The notes: generated by a model from the letters alone, not told the origin. A stretch of 64,000 nt of DNA from Magnolia sinica (GCF_029962835.1 NC_080577.1:24038501-24102500); one strand, 5' to 3'; shown: positions 9,727 to 20,629, counted from the stretch's first letter. A program made the numbers and translations.

Positions 9727-12700
9727 GCTATGACTCCTTCCACGGGAAGTTCGAACACCCAAGTGCATGGTTTGAACTTTGAAGTATAGTGAACATTACG
9801 TAGCAAATGGTGACAGACCACTTGGTATCAGAGGCCATCTGATGCTAGATTATTAGCTACTGCTATTCATGCTTTTGAGCCGTCTCCTACATCTGGGATT
9901 GCTTCCCACTTCAGTCTTCAAAATCTCATATTGGCCTGGACCCAGATCACATCACTGGATGCATTTATTGGTCCAAGCACAAGGGCATATTCCCAAGCAC
10001 GTCTTTATTCCCTAGGTTCCTATGCAGGGAAAGCTTGCCGCATCAGTCTGACTCAGCGTGGATATAATCCTGTTTGCTCCATACCTAGCTAGCCCAGAAT
10101 CTCATGGCCATCTATTCATGGGATGCAGGCCTCAACAGATGGATTTGAGGCCATATTCCTTGTAAGTGCAATATTAAGTGGAGATCCAAACACTCCCGAT
10201 GTGCTTCAAGCTTTTGTTGCTTGATCGTATAGTTGGATTAATCAAACTCCATCTCTGTCGGAAAGTGATTTTGGGAGTTGCCACCCGATTTTTGGCCGTT
10301 GGATCTGGAATGCGATAGGCATTGGATGCGCCAGTCTGTCAAATGATGTTTCTTCTTCCTGAATGTCACATGAAAGAAAAGAAAAAAGAAATACAACTTA
10401 TGATGTGAGAAAGGGTATTATGGGGCCCTTGAATATGGTTCTGGTAGAAGTTGGAAATGGAACTGTGCTCTGTTACACCTACATATGGTGAATTTTGAGA
10501 GACTTTGCATGGCGGAAAACGTTTGTACTAAATATAACCTTTCCTGAATGTGCGTTCAATAACCTCCTACTATCACGATGGACGAGTTTGCTCCTCATCC
10601 GTGTTAACTTCTCCTCATTAAGCTGCATCAGTACACAAAAACATGACCTAGTTGCTTGCACCGTTTGACTCTTAGTTGTACAAATCTTCCACCAATGTGT
10701 GACTACCTCTTGGAACTTATGCCTCACTCACGCACTCCCAGTCACTATTCGTAGACTTTTACGCTTGCTAGCATTTTGACAAAGTTGCTTCCTCCCCATG
10801 CCTTCACCTGAATCCCCGCTCACTTCCCATCATGCTCTGTGCAATTAACGTCTGACTACTCTTTGTTCCAGATGGTGTCAATGTACCTCGTGCTTGGGTA
10901 CGAGTGACCATCATTGGAACAGCTCCCAAGGTCTATAAACTGTCTAACAAGGGCCAGTTGCCTTGACTATCAGCTGTATGGAATCTTTTGGATTAATGGT
11001 GTATGCCCATTGTGCTTTGCAAAGCAAGGAAGCCCATGAGATTCTCTTGAGCAGTAGTTAGTGTCATATTTGTGTCATTCAACCTCATTTATATCCAAGG
11101 AATTGACCGTCTCACTTGCCTCAGCTTTGTGGTGTAGATGGATGGATGGATGACCTTTCTTTCAAAGAACCAAGTAGAATTTCACTGGCCACAGGTAGTC
11201 CTCATTGAGGTCTGTATCAGTAAGCACCGGACTTGGAAACTAAGCAAATAAATAAATAGTAATATTCAGCAAGGTGAAGGAATACCAGTTATCTCAGGAA
11301 AATTTATTGTTGCCTTGTGTACTGTTGTTCTGCATTTTGCTATCGACGCCGTCTCTATGGTTCTTCATAACATTACCAATGAGTGGAACAAGATCCAAAC
11401 CACCCACCACTCAAACTCCTCATCACCAAACTGAAGTCGACCCACCTCTTGTTGCTGTTGATGCTCAAGGAACAAAAACCGGGAAATGGTTGCAAACGCT
11501 TCGCTCTGGACAACACGTCTCTAAATTGCATTATTCTAAGTTGTGTTCATTTGTGGTGGAATCTTTCTTGTTTAAAACCTATCACTGTGATGAAGCAGTA
11601 ACTATTTTGTTTCTTTTACTGAGTTCCTTGCTGCCTTCCTTTCTGCAGTTGTGGGGGTTCACGCACTCAACACGTTACCTTATGTGACCATTGGTGGAGC
11701 CGCATTCTGTCTCCTGTTTGTTTACAATAGCATTCTTTGTTGCGATATCATTCTGTTTTTGGTTAATGTCATTATTTATTTATTATTCTTGGCCTTATGC
11801 CTGTTATCTGTAACCTTTAACTTTTCTGGTTTTCAAAAGACCAGAGCTAGGAAACAATAGAATCAATAGAATCCTGTATCAACAGTTTTGTTAATGTAAT
11901 GTTATGCATTATTCATAACCCCTTTTTCTCATCCTTTGGAAATGCGGTGTAATATTCCATGTGGATTATTTGGACAACATTCACGTTTAATAATAACAAT
12001 AAAACATGCAGATTCTTTCTGTTATGTGATTTCCCGACCTAAGAAATCAGCCTAGGTGAAGCATCAGTCTACAAGTGACATCTATCTGCACATATGAACA
12101 CCCCCAACACCCAACATGAAAAACCACCATTTTATATAGGGTCGTGCTGCTACAGCCGGTGCTGGCCGAGATATTTTTCCAATCCACTCAACTACACTTC
12201 CAGATCCATTTGTTGACACAAGTACACTTTCAGCCATACATCTTGGCCACCTGATATTGATGAGCGGGGCCCAAGACTGTTCTAATATCTTGGCTTTCCA
12301 TTACACTTCCAAGTTATTTTAAAAAAAGAGAGAAAGAAGAAAGAAAGCTTGTAGTGACCACTGCTTGGATACTTTGTACAATGGTTTTACATATCTGTGC
12401 AATGTATAGGGCGGGCTATTTGAATTGAATCAAGTTATTAGAATTATATATGGTTACATTTGAGTTCAGAAAAAAAAGTTCTATAGCTTGACGGGGGGAG
12501 ATATTGTCAATTACAGCTTTGGACTGCCTACATCAAGGGACTGTTATTGCTTGCATCTTCTCTGGCTTATGCGTTTTAGGAATCCATGATCCGTGCATTG
12601 GAGATCAGTGGAAGGAATGCAATGCCTTTTGGATTAGAATTTCAGCTCATTATGCCTTATGGATTGGAATCCATAATCCATGCATTGCAATCTTTTGGTG

Positions 12701-13379
12701 CCAGAAGGTTTTTTTTTTTTTTCCTTACTTTCAAGTGTTACTTGAGGGTGCCAGTAAGTCCAAATAGACCAATCCTCTCTGTTTTGAATTACATCAATCG
12801 CTTGATATGTTTGCATGATTTAATCATCCACATAGACCCAAAGTCGAGTCGGGTGTGTTGAAATATGTTCACATTGGTAACTATATGTACCTGTTCCGAT
12901 TTCATGGCTCAGTGGTGGACCAGACCGGGTGTGTTTCAACACTGAGATCCATATAGTGTGGGTGTGGGTACAAGAGGGCTCTAACCTTGTCTTAATTTTT
13001 AATTATTTTTCAGGGGTAGTCTTGAAATTGATCCTAGTATATATTCAGAATGCAAGTGTGCTGCATGATTTGGCCGTTGATCAGTTATGTGAGATTTGGG
13101 CCTCCATACCTGTCTCATGCATGGCTTGGCTGCAAGAGAGCTTTAGAAAAATAAAACTTTTCAACTTAGATAAAAAAAATCCGAATATGATTGGATAGAC
13201 CCATTTTTGGGGGGCATCCAATCATCATGGTGGGGGGTGGGGGATGCACGAATAGATGGCCTACATTTAAGAAAACAGTGGGATTGAACGCCTACCATTA
13301 AAAACTTTTAGGGGATCCCTCAAACTTTGGATCTGACTTATTCTTTGCCTAACGCCCTAAAATGATCTTTCAAAATGGA
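9727..13379. other. Intergenic, no gene supported
   Basis: About 3.6 kb without a supported gene. The longest frame, 11274-11687 (137 codons), has a hydrophobic start and end but no motif I recognise, no clear start context and no homologous neighbour. A TTGGTATCAGAGGCC sequence near 9828 resembles a plant LTR primer-binding site, but no LTR pair was found. The stretch may contain old retrotransposon debris. Confidence 0.45.
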
Positions 13380-14280
13380 TGAACGGTGTGGATACAGTAA
13401 ATATATCATGGTGGGGCCCATAGAACTTGATGACATCACTTCAGTAGCCAGGCTTGCTGCTCAACCTGCCAGTAGCTAATCCGCGTCCGGCAAAGACATA
13501 CAACACATACATTGAGGTGAGCACCATCAAGGTCCCACCAATATCACTGGATCCTGATCACAGCTAAGACGCATCCTTGAATAAGGTGCTGGAAGTAAGC
13601 CCAGGGTCAACAACATAACTGGATCCTAGGTCGTGGCTAAGAAGCGTCCTTAGGATAACTGGATCCTAGGTCGTGGCTAAGATGCGTCCTTAGGATAAAG
13701 TGCTCGACGGTTTGTGAGAAATCCATCCAGTGCGCTTGGATGCTAGGTGGGGCCCACCGTGATATTCTATATTCAACCGTCACATTTCGAAATCGGGTTG
13801 CGTACTGAGTTATTTAGTACGCTCTTATCGTAGTGAGTAAACTCAGTTGGGCCCACCTTGAACGTATGTGGTATATCCACGCCGTACATCCGTTTTTCTA
13901 TCTAATTTAAGGGGTTGAGCCCAAAATCGAAGCATATCCAAAGATCAATTGGATCACACCACAGGAAACAGTGGGGATAATGATTTTCACGGTTGAAAGC
14001 TTGCTAGGACCCACAGTGATGTTTATTTGTCATCCAACCTGTTCATAAGGTCATACAGACATGGATGAACGGAAAATAGACATATAAGCTTGATCCAAAA
14101 CTTATGTGGCTCCCAAGAAATTTTCAACGGTAGAAGTTAAAGTCAACTGTTTCCTGTGGTGTGGTCCATTTGAACATTTTATATGCTTCGTTCCTTTGTT
14201 CAAGACCTAAAATTATTTGGGAAAATGGATGGACGGATCAGATAAAATACATAGATCATGATGGACCATTTCACAGAGTC
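13380..14280. mobile_element. Mutator-like MITE cluster
   Basis: A nearly complete copy spans about 13847-14275. Its left end reads GGGCCCACCTTG...ATATCCACGCCGTACATCC and its right end is the inverse type (ATGGATGGACGGAT...CATGATGGACC). Between them are the family's internal landmarks CACCACAGGAAACAGTGG, GTCATCCAACCTGTTCAT and a TTTCAACGGTAGAAG-type motif. A fragment precedes it at about 13380-13440. Long inverted ends of this sort suit a Mutator-like MITE; the superfamily is inferred. Confidence 0.6.
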
Positions 14281-14397
14281 TACGCAGTATGCTAAGTATA
14301 CGCAATCCGCTTCCTCACGCCTTCCTATCAACCATCACATTTCCCGCCAGCACTGCGATCGTTTTCTCTCCGCTCTCTCATTCTCTCTTGCCAGAGT

Positions 14398-14500
14398 TCT
14401 CTCTCTCTCTCTCTCTCTCTCTCGTGATCTACACTCCCCGCCCGGCAGTGGGAGGGCAGTGGCGGACGTCCATCGGCTTCAAATTTTCAAACGTAAGTCT
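14398..14500 (+). promoter_or_regulatory. Candidate 5' UTR exon and splice donor
   Basis: A (CT)n tract at 14398-14422 and a GC-richer stretch lead to CAAACGTAAGTCTCCTC, where GTAAGT at about 14493 is a strong donor followed by a pyrimidine-rich, intron-like start. This looks like a plant 5' UTR exon. The MADS gene at 16545 has an acceptor 5 bases before its ATG, so this could be its leader exon, with an intron of about 2 kb containing MITEs. That link is inference. Confidence 0.35.
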
Positions 14501-14754
14501 CCTCTTCCTCTTATCTGCCTTCTTCTTCTTATTATTATTAGGAATTGACAATTAGGGTTTAATTGATGGAATTGAATTAGAATAACCACCGAACTATTCC
14601 GATCTCCCTTTTGTTTCCTCCATTGGATATAAGCTTCGCATGCTTTGGAAAATGACGGTGAGAAGAAACCCTCCAAATCCGTCTGGGATTCTGCCTTCAT
14701 CCATGTCCTGTTTTTTTACAAATCCAGCTAATGTGGGTGTTTGGACGCTGGCAA

Positions 14755-15190
14755 GATTTATGGGTCCCACCATGATGTATGGACTATATCCACACCATCC
14801 ATTCATTTTTCAAGATCATTTTAAAACATCGGCACAAAAATCAGGTAGATCCAAGTCTCAAATGCACCACACCACGAAACGAAGTGGGATTGAATGCCTA
14901 CTATTGAAAACTTCCTGGAGGCTAGGGAAGTTCCGGATCAAGTTGATATTTGTGTTTTCCCTTCATCCGGGTCTGTCTGACTTTTTGAACAGGTTTGATG
15001 GAAAATAAACATTACGGTGGGCCCTAGGAAGGTTTCAACGGTGGGCGTCACTATACCCGTTGATTTCTGTGGTGTGGACCATGTAAACTATGGATCAATC
15101 TCATTTTTGGTCCCATCCCATAAAATGATGTCACAAAACTAATGGATGGTGTGGATATAACACATACATCATAATGGGGTCCGCATAACT
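14755..15190. mobile_element. Mutator-like MITE, complete copy
   Basis: The left end reads GGGTCCCACCATGATGTATG then ATATCCACACCATCC. The right end gives the inverse: GGATGGTGTGGATATAACAC then ACATCATAATGGGGTCC. So the element of about 435 bp has inverted ends of 40 bases or more. The interior has the shared landmarks (CACACCACGAAAC, GGATTGAATGCC, ATAAACATTACGGTGGGCCC). Confidence 0.7.
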
Positions 15191-15284
15191 GGATGACGTC
15201 AACGCAACGGGTGGTGGTGTTTTGTCGCAATTCCAAACCGACGCGGTTTGGCTTGTGACGCTGCCATCAACCACGTGGCTAGTG

Positions 15285-15520
15285 GTCGGTGCTATGTGGC
15301 CTCCACCATGATGTATGTGTTTTATCCATGCCGTCCATCCATTTTGAAATATAATTTTATGGCTTGACCCCAAAAATGAAGTATATATAAATCTCCGTAG
15401 GACCACAACATGGGAAAACAGTAGTGATTGAATGTCCACCATTAAAAACCTCCTAGGGCCAACTGTAATGGTTATTTGACATCTAACCTGTTGATTAGGT
15501 CCTAAAGACTTGGATGAAAG
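15285..15520. mobile_element. Mutator-like MITE, partial copy
   Basis: It starts with GGCCTCCACCATGATGTATG and TATCCATGCCGTCCATCC, and continues through AAAACAGTAGTGATTGAATG to ACTGTAATGGTTATTTGAC. The right inverted end is missing, probably replaced by the segment duplicated with the MADS gene. Confidence 0.6.
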
Positions 15521-15834
15521 AAAAAAATATATCAGCTATGATCATGTAATCGTGCCTTAACGGTGATCTTAACCTTTGACCATTGGATTTGAATATGAGC
15601 CATTCCTAACTTTAGTTTTCAGTGGTTCAAAATATGGACACAAATTCCCAAGTCTAAAAAAATTACAGGGCCCACTATCCACTCTGTCTATCATTTGTGC
15701 CCGCTCATTTAAGTGAGCCCCAAAATGAGGCCAGTCCAAAACTCGAGTAGGTTACATCACAGTGAAAAGGATGGATGGTGGACGCCTACCATTGAAAACT
15801 TTGTGGGGCCCACTAAAGTCTCGGATCAGGCTCA

Positions 15835-16401
15835 TATATATATATATATATATATATAGAGTACTATCCCATATGTGTCTCCCTTTAGAGTAAAACCGAT
15901 GTCGTTCTCTAGTTAGAGAGTGAGTATGCTAGAGGAATACTAAGGTACATCATTTAGACTCGGTAGGCACATTAAGAAATACCAAAAAGGATAGAGACCG
16001 AACGTCAAAGGACAAAGCTCTATTCAAATGTCGTTTCTCCTGCTGTATGTATTTGGATTCGTGTTACCGAGAACCTCTCATAGCAGGTATTATAGTCTAA
16101 ATGAGAAATTAATACCTGCTGTATGTATTTGGATTCGTGTTACCGAGAACCTCTCATAGCAGGTATTATAGTCTAAATGAGAAATTAATAGGTCCAGGGT
16201 AGAGACATCTAAAACATTCTCATCGCACGGAAATTTAGGCTTAAAGAAATGGCTTTCTGTCGTACCGAGCGGAATGTCTATCTTAACGAAAGGAATGGCA
16301 GCCTTAACGAACGGAATGAAAGAAAGAAATGAATTTAAGCATACTGTCCTAGCAATAAGCAGGGAAATCCCAAGTTTTACTCTAATATATATATATATAT
16401 A
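15835..16401. mobile_element. Insert flanked by (TA)n in copy A
   Basis: This block is absent from the homologous place in copy B (near 20793). TA runs flank it at about 15835-15858 and 16386-16401. Near its ends is a 12-bp inverted repeat: TTAGAGTAAAAC at 15885-15896 and GTTTTACTCTAA at 16374-16385. Inside is a perfect 76-bp tandem duplication (16039-16114, 16115-16190) containing GGATTCGTGTTACCGAG. It codes for nothing recognisable. It could be a non-autonomous element that inserted into a TA microsatellite, but the class is unknown. Confidence 0.6.
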
Positions 16402-16529
16402 TTTGGTTCATCCTGTCTGAGTTCACATTATGAATGGATTGGATGGAATGTAAAAAAAAATCACAGTGGACCCCAGATTTTTTTGGCAAAAGTAATCTCG
16501 AGCAATTTTAACTTATACATTATTTTGTG

Positions 16530-16544
16530 TTATTTTCAGCAAAA
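16530..16544 (+). promoter_or_regulatory. Splice acceptor just before MADS copy A start
   Basis: TTATTTTCAG ends at 16539, followed by CAAAAATGTG. The same TTTTCAGCAAAAATG layout precedes copy B at about 21762-21774. A conserved acceptor 5 bases upstream of both ATGs implies an intron in the 5' UTR of each gene. Confidence 0.55.
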
Positions 16545-17822
16545 ATGTGTGGGAAAGTAGCGACGAAGTTCATCAAAGACCCGAAATCACGCAACGCCAC
16601 CTTCAACAAGAGAGAACAAGGGCTGAAGAAGAAGGCATATGAATTGTCGACGCTTTGTGGGATCGATACATGCATGATCTGCTTCAAGGAGGACGACGGC
16701 GATGGACCGTCCAAGCCCCTGACATGGCCTGACGAAGCGTCTGAGGTTGAACGTATTATCAAGCGGTACAAAAGAGTCAGTGATGTGAAAGAGAAGCGGA
16801 AGGTCGATCTCTCTAGCTTCTTGGAGAAGAAGAAGAAGAAGATGGAAGAAGAGCTTGTTCGCCTATGCCAAGTGAATGAGAAAATGCCAATGAACCCTTG
16901 TTGGGAAGATCGGCTAGACGACTGCCCTGAAGATTCGCTGCTGGAGCTTGCAAATCAGCTTGATGCGAAAATGGAGGATGTGAGAAAGAGAATTGCATTG
17001 CTTAAGGATAACCAACGCATTCTACAACTCACTGAAGAGGTTGAAGTTTCAAAGCTCGGTGTTCAACTCCAACCGCTCCCTATATCCTCTATAAAACTTC
17101 CTGATCAATATTATACGGTGCCAGAATTTCTTCATAATCCAGCAGCTTTTGAGTCCAGTTTCATTCCAAACATGTTGAGTGGTGGACAATTCAACTACAA
17201 TGCAGACGATTTTCTTCATAATCCAGCAGCTTTTGAGTCCAATTTCATGCCGAACACATCAAGTGGGACAGAATTCAACTACGATGCCGACGAATTTCTT
17301 CATAATCCAGCAGCTATTGATGGGATAGAATTCAACTACGATGCCGACGAATTTCTTCATAATCCAGCAGCTATTGATGGGACAGAATTCCACTACGATG
17401 CCGACGAATTTCTTCATCATCCAACAGCTATTGATGGGACAGAATTCAACTACACCGACGAATTTCTTCATAATCTAGCAACTATTGAGTCCAATTCCAT
17501 GCCAAACACATGGACTGGGACAGAATTCAACGATGAATTTCTTCATAATCCATCAGTTTTTAATTCCAATTTCATGCCAAACATGTCTAGTGGTGGAGAA
17601 TTCGACTGCGGCGCCAACAGCCTACCTTCACTACTATTTTCCAATCTGGATGTTGAGATGCTTATAAATCCAGGATTTGGTCTGCTGCAAAATAACAGTG
17701 AGGGTGTTGCATACAATGCATTTCATCAGGAAGGGTGTTTTTATGGGTCCCAGCATTTCAGACCGTCTGATTTCTGGCCATCAAATCAGCTGCCTTATCA
17801 GACACCGTTGATGCATCCCTAG
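16545..17822 (+). CDS. Type I (M-gamma, AGL80-like) MADS-box transcription factor, copy A
   Basis: A single open frame of 425 codons. Residues 1-60 form the MADS domain: FIKDPKSRNATFNKR, GLKKKAYELSTLCGIDTCMI, then WPDEASEVERIIKRYKR, the signature of plant type I M-gamma proteins such as AGL80. These bind CArG-type DNA as dimers and mostly act in the female gametophyte and endosperm. A Lys/Glu-rich helix, a probable coiled coil for dimerisation, follows at about residues 75-165. The C-terminal half (about residues 190-345) holds seven tandem copies of a FLHNPAA-headed repeat. I chose ATG 16545 because a splice acceptor lies 5 bases upstream and copy B starts at the matching place; a GTG-started extension at 16527 would cross that acceptor. 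The N-terminus MCGKVATKF differs from the common MARKKVKL type. No TE disrupts the frame. Confidence 0.92.
   Translation: MCGKVATKFIKDPKSRNATFNKREQGLKKKAYELSTLCGIDTCMICFKEDDGDGPSKPLTWPDEASEVERIIKRYKRVSDVKEKRKVDLSSFLEKKKKKMEEELVRLCQVNEKMPMNPCWEDRLDDCPEDSLLELANQLDAKMEDVRKRIALLKDNQRILQLTEEVEVSKLGVQLQPLPISSIKLPDQYYTVPEFLHNPAAFESSFIPNMLSGGQFNYNADDFLHNPAAFESNFMPNTSSGTEFNYDADEFLHNPAAIDGIEFNYDADEFLHNPAAIDGTEFHYDADEFLHHPTAIDGTEFNYTDEFLHNLATIESNSMPNTWTGTEFNDEFLHNPSVFNSNFMPNMSSGGEFDCGANSLPSLLFSNLDVEMLINPGFGLLQNNSEGVAYNAFHQEGCFYGSQHFRPSDFWPSNQLPYQTPLMHP
17107..17590 (+). repeat. In-frame tandem repeat within MADS copy A
   Basis: Seven units begin with FLHNPAA or close variants. Unit lengths are about 28, 28, 19, 19, 18, 25 and 27 residues. 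The three short middle units (FLHNPAAIDGIEFNYDADE type) are nearly identical in DNA, pointing to recent expansion. Copy B has only about four diverged units in this region. Confidence 0.88.
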
Positions 17823-18650
17823 ACAGATCATGTGTATCATGAATTCGATATTCGGCTCAGGAATGATTGCCTGTGAAAGATGGTGGTTTCAGATGAATGG
17901 AGAAACAAACATTGCTATTAGAATAGGATTTATACAGGCCTCTGTTTGGCTCGCATCATTGCAAAATGTGGATAGCATTTGCTGTAAATGGTTAATTTAT
18001 GATGATTATTATTTTTCTAATGACTATAGATTTATGATGTTTGACAGTTACACTAGGTATTTGTATAAACCCTTGTATATATCGATATCTACTGTTTGGA
18101 TGTCACAAAATAATATAGATTTTATTTTTTATTTTTATATTATGACGTCATACATTAATCATGCCACATACTTCAACATTGTGTAGCTCCATTCTCTGTT
18201 TGTCCAGTGATTTGGATGGTCTGGATTGCCGTGCAACTGTCATGTGTATGGTTGAAACCAACAAGTTACTGTTGGGTTAGTGATTTTTGATTGGAGGGTC
18301 TGGATTATCTTGCTATTATGCCATTTCAATTGTTAAAATCAAGTCGCTGGCCATCCTAAGTTGAGTCCATGATTTGGATGGACTGGATTGTTGTACAACT
18401 ATTTCATGTGTATGGTTGGAACTTACTGGCCCACCATCGATTTAGAGGTTCTGGATTGTGGTATAGAACTATATATGCCAAGTGTAGCCTACCATCGAGA
18501 GTTGAGACAGTGATTTGGACGGTCTGGATGAGAAATCAAGGTCTGGTATGCATCATTGACAGTTTTAAAAAAAAAACAAAAAGGATTGTGGGGCCTTACA
18601 TGATGGACGGTCTAGAAATGTTTAAAACTTTTCTAGCATTCTTCTAGTCT
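17823..18650 (+). other. 3' region of MADS copy A
   Basis: Homologous to 22870-23600 after copy B. It includes a conserved AT-rich stretch (TAGCATTT...TTATTTTTCTAATGA...ATTTATGATGTTTG), probably 3' UTR, then several degenerate units of about 100 bp starting at GATTTGG(A/T)(C/T)GGTCTGGATT. No separate gene is seen. Confidence 0.65.
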
Positions 18651-19127
18651 AATCAATACAGACCCAGTCATTTTTGGTAACCACATTAATCAATGGTAAA
18701 GATAATCTGATCAAAGTGATTTTTGAGAGAGATGGGCCATTAAAGAGGGACTTGCACATGATTGGTGATCCAAATCAATGATAGGAGTTTTATTAGTGTA
18801 ATCAATGAGTTTTTTATCGGCGTTATTCTGAGGCTCACTTAAAATAAGCTGTCATGAACGATGGACGGAGTGGATGCACCCATACATTTCTATTGGGAAT
18901 GATCTGGAGATCTATCTTTTGGGGGCGTCCATCTAGTTGGATCAAACAAATTTAGTTTTTCCTTTATTTATTATTATTAAGGGTCTGGGTTCAACGGTAA
19001 AAAAATTAAAAAAATAAAAAAAATAAAAAAAAAAAAGCAAGAAATTGATTGCCAAGATACTTTCATTATCTTCGCGCGCGAATCGTATCGTATGATATCT
19101 ATGTAATTATTAGACAACATCGCACCT
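18651..19127. other. Intergenic with repeat fragments
   Basis: Contains fragments of a dispersed repeat (ATCAATGG...GATGGGCCATTAAAG) also seen near 24.0-24.2 kb and, in about three tandem units, at 39.6-40.0 kb. An A-rich run lies at about 19000-19036. No gene. Confidence 0.5.
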
Positions 19128-19640
19128 TTACACCGGACGCGGATTTCCTGCGAAGCCTTTCGCGCAGGAAGTTCCTTCGCTGGGAACCATGTGAGACCGA
19201 CTGTGATGTTTGTAAGAAATCCACCCCATCCAACCGTTTTGTGAATTCATTTTAGAAAATGACACCAAAAATTATCCGGATCCAATACTCAAGTGGGCCG
19301 AAAACGTGAGAATTGAACGTACACAGTTTAAATATTCGTTGGGCCACAAAAGTTTTGAATCATGCTAATATTTGTGTTTTCAGTTCATCCCAGTAGGAAT
19401 GACGTTATAAACGGTATGGATGGCATGTAGACATCACTTTCAAGCCCAGGGAAGTTTCAACTGTAGGAATTTCCATAAACACCTTTTCTTTTAGCACGGC
19501 CCACTTGAGTCTCAGATCCTTCTCAATTTTGGTCTCGTATTCTAAAATGAGCTCACAAAAAGGATGGACGGTGTGGATTTATCACAAACATCACAGTAGA
19601 CCCCACCTAGGTTTACAGCGCAGGAACTTCCTGCGTCCCG
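19128..19640. mobile_element. Mutator-like MITE with long inverted ends
   Basis: The left end CGCAGGAAGTTCCTTCGCTG at about 19163, then ACTGTGATGTTTGTAAGAAA and TCCACCCCATCC, is mirrored by the right end. Read inward from about 19635 the right end gives GACGCAGGAAGTTCCTGCGC, then ACTGTGATGTTTGTGATAAA and TCCACACCGTCC. The inverted repeat is about 70 bp long. This copy best shows that the window-wide CACCGTCCATCC repeats are terminal inverted repeats of a MITE family. A small hairpin (TTCCTGCG...CGCAGGAA) sits at the left margin. Confidence 0.75.
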
Positions 19641-20207
19641 CTCCATCGAAGCAGCGACCAAATGTCCCCAAAGTCTACTTGACAGGTCCCCATCGTGTAA
19701 GCTGTTGCTCGGAGGTGGTTTTGTTAACATACACTCCGTACAAGTGGGGCCCAATTCTTGAAAAGGACAGTTGGAATTTTGATCGGGTCATCTTCATGGT
19801 TTCAACGATATCGACGGTGTGGATGCTGTGCACGTGGTTCGAATGAGGGCATATAGAGAGAGCCACGTGCGGGATTAGCGAATTTCAGTATAGATATACG
19901 TAGTTTAGCTGAGTGTGGTAGATCATATGAACGCGCCTCATTGCGACACGTGGCATGCATATACAGTAGTATAGAGTGTGTACCAAACTTTAAGCATTAG
20001 ATGATCTTATCCATTCAATTGGTTTCTAATAAATGTATGATTACAGATGTCGTTAATATATTTCAATAGGCTAGTGATTAGGATGATCTCTAGCAAATCT
20101 CAATCAGGCCTATAATTTTGACGGTGTAGATCTACGCAGAAGAGTAGCACTTGTACAGCGTATGGGAGCATGTAATGTATCATACTCGGCTAGATTACGG
20201 TATTTTC
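19641..20207. other. Intergenic, no gene seen
   Basis: No coding signal supported. The sequence holds MITE-like fragments (TACACTCCGTACAAGTGGGG near 19730; GATATCGACGGTGTGGATGC near 19807) without clear boundaries. Confidence 0.45.
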
Positions 20208-20289
20208 TGGAAGCAGATTGGCTGGTGTACCACACGTACCTATACCAGCTATATACCTGGTGTATGGTACATCAGCCAATCCGCTTCCA
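20208..20289. repeat. 82-bp inverted repeat (hairpin)
   Basis: The arms TGGAAGCAGATTGGCTGGTG and, from the other end, TGGAAGCGGATTGGCTGATG pair over about 30 bases, with a short TATACCAGCTATATACC centre. It lies upstream of MADS copy B and has no counterpart before copy A. It may be a foldback MITE or a structured RNA; the sequence alone does not decide. Confidence 0.75.
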
Positions 20290-20629
20290 TTTTCTCTTTC
20301 TATTTCCGATTTTTTTCAGCTGGCAGAGGATCCGACGTCGAAATTGCCAAAAAAATAAAAAAGATTTTTTTTTTTTTTTTTTAAACCTCAACGGTTAAAA
20401 AGTTTCCAATGTGAGAGATATATTGATAGGGTAGGGTGGATTTTCACTTAGGATTGCATCCATATGATGATCCGAACCGTTCAAGATCTCATCATAGCCT
20501 TACATAAGCTATGATCATGTAATCGTGCCTTATTGGTGATCTTAACATTTGACTCTTGGATTTGAATATGAGCCATTCCGAACTTTAGTTTTCAACGGCT
20601 CAAACTATGGACACCATAGTGTTTGGGCG

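Larger units (their letters stand above)
15537..18650 (+). repeat. Duplicated MADS segment, copy A
   Basis: The segment starts at about 15537 (ATGATCATGTAATCGTGCC) and is homologous to 20508 onward. It covers a MITE, the MADS coding region and a 3' region with GATTTGGATGGTCTGGATT repeats, up to about 18650, matching 20508 to about 23600. The coding regions are 5227 bases apart while the left ends are 4971 apart, because copy A carries an extra insert at 15835-16401. Confidence 0.82.

Noticed and set aside
9815..9850. LTR primer-binding site TTGGTATCAGAGGCC
   Set aside because: It resembles the tRNA-Met primer site, but no LTR lies upstream and no gag or pol follows.
11274..11860. Overlapping open frames of 137 and 69 codons with hydrophobic segments
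   Set aside because: No recognised domain, no consistent splice or start evidence, and T-rich composition explains the hydrophobicity.
14258..14555. Two overlapping frames of 88-96 codons
   Set aside because: Mostly translation of a (CT)n tract and a likely UTR; no domain.
17259..17471. Minus-strand frame of 70 codons with repeated KKFVGIVVEF words
   Set aside because: It is the shadow of the in-frame repeat of MADS copy A on the other strand.
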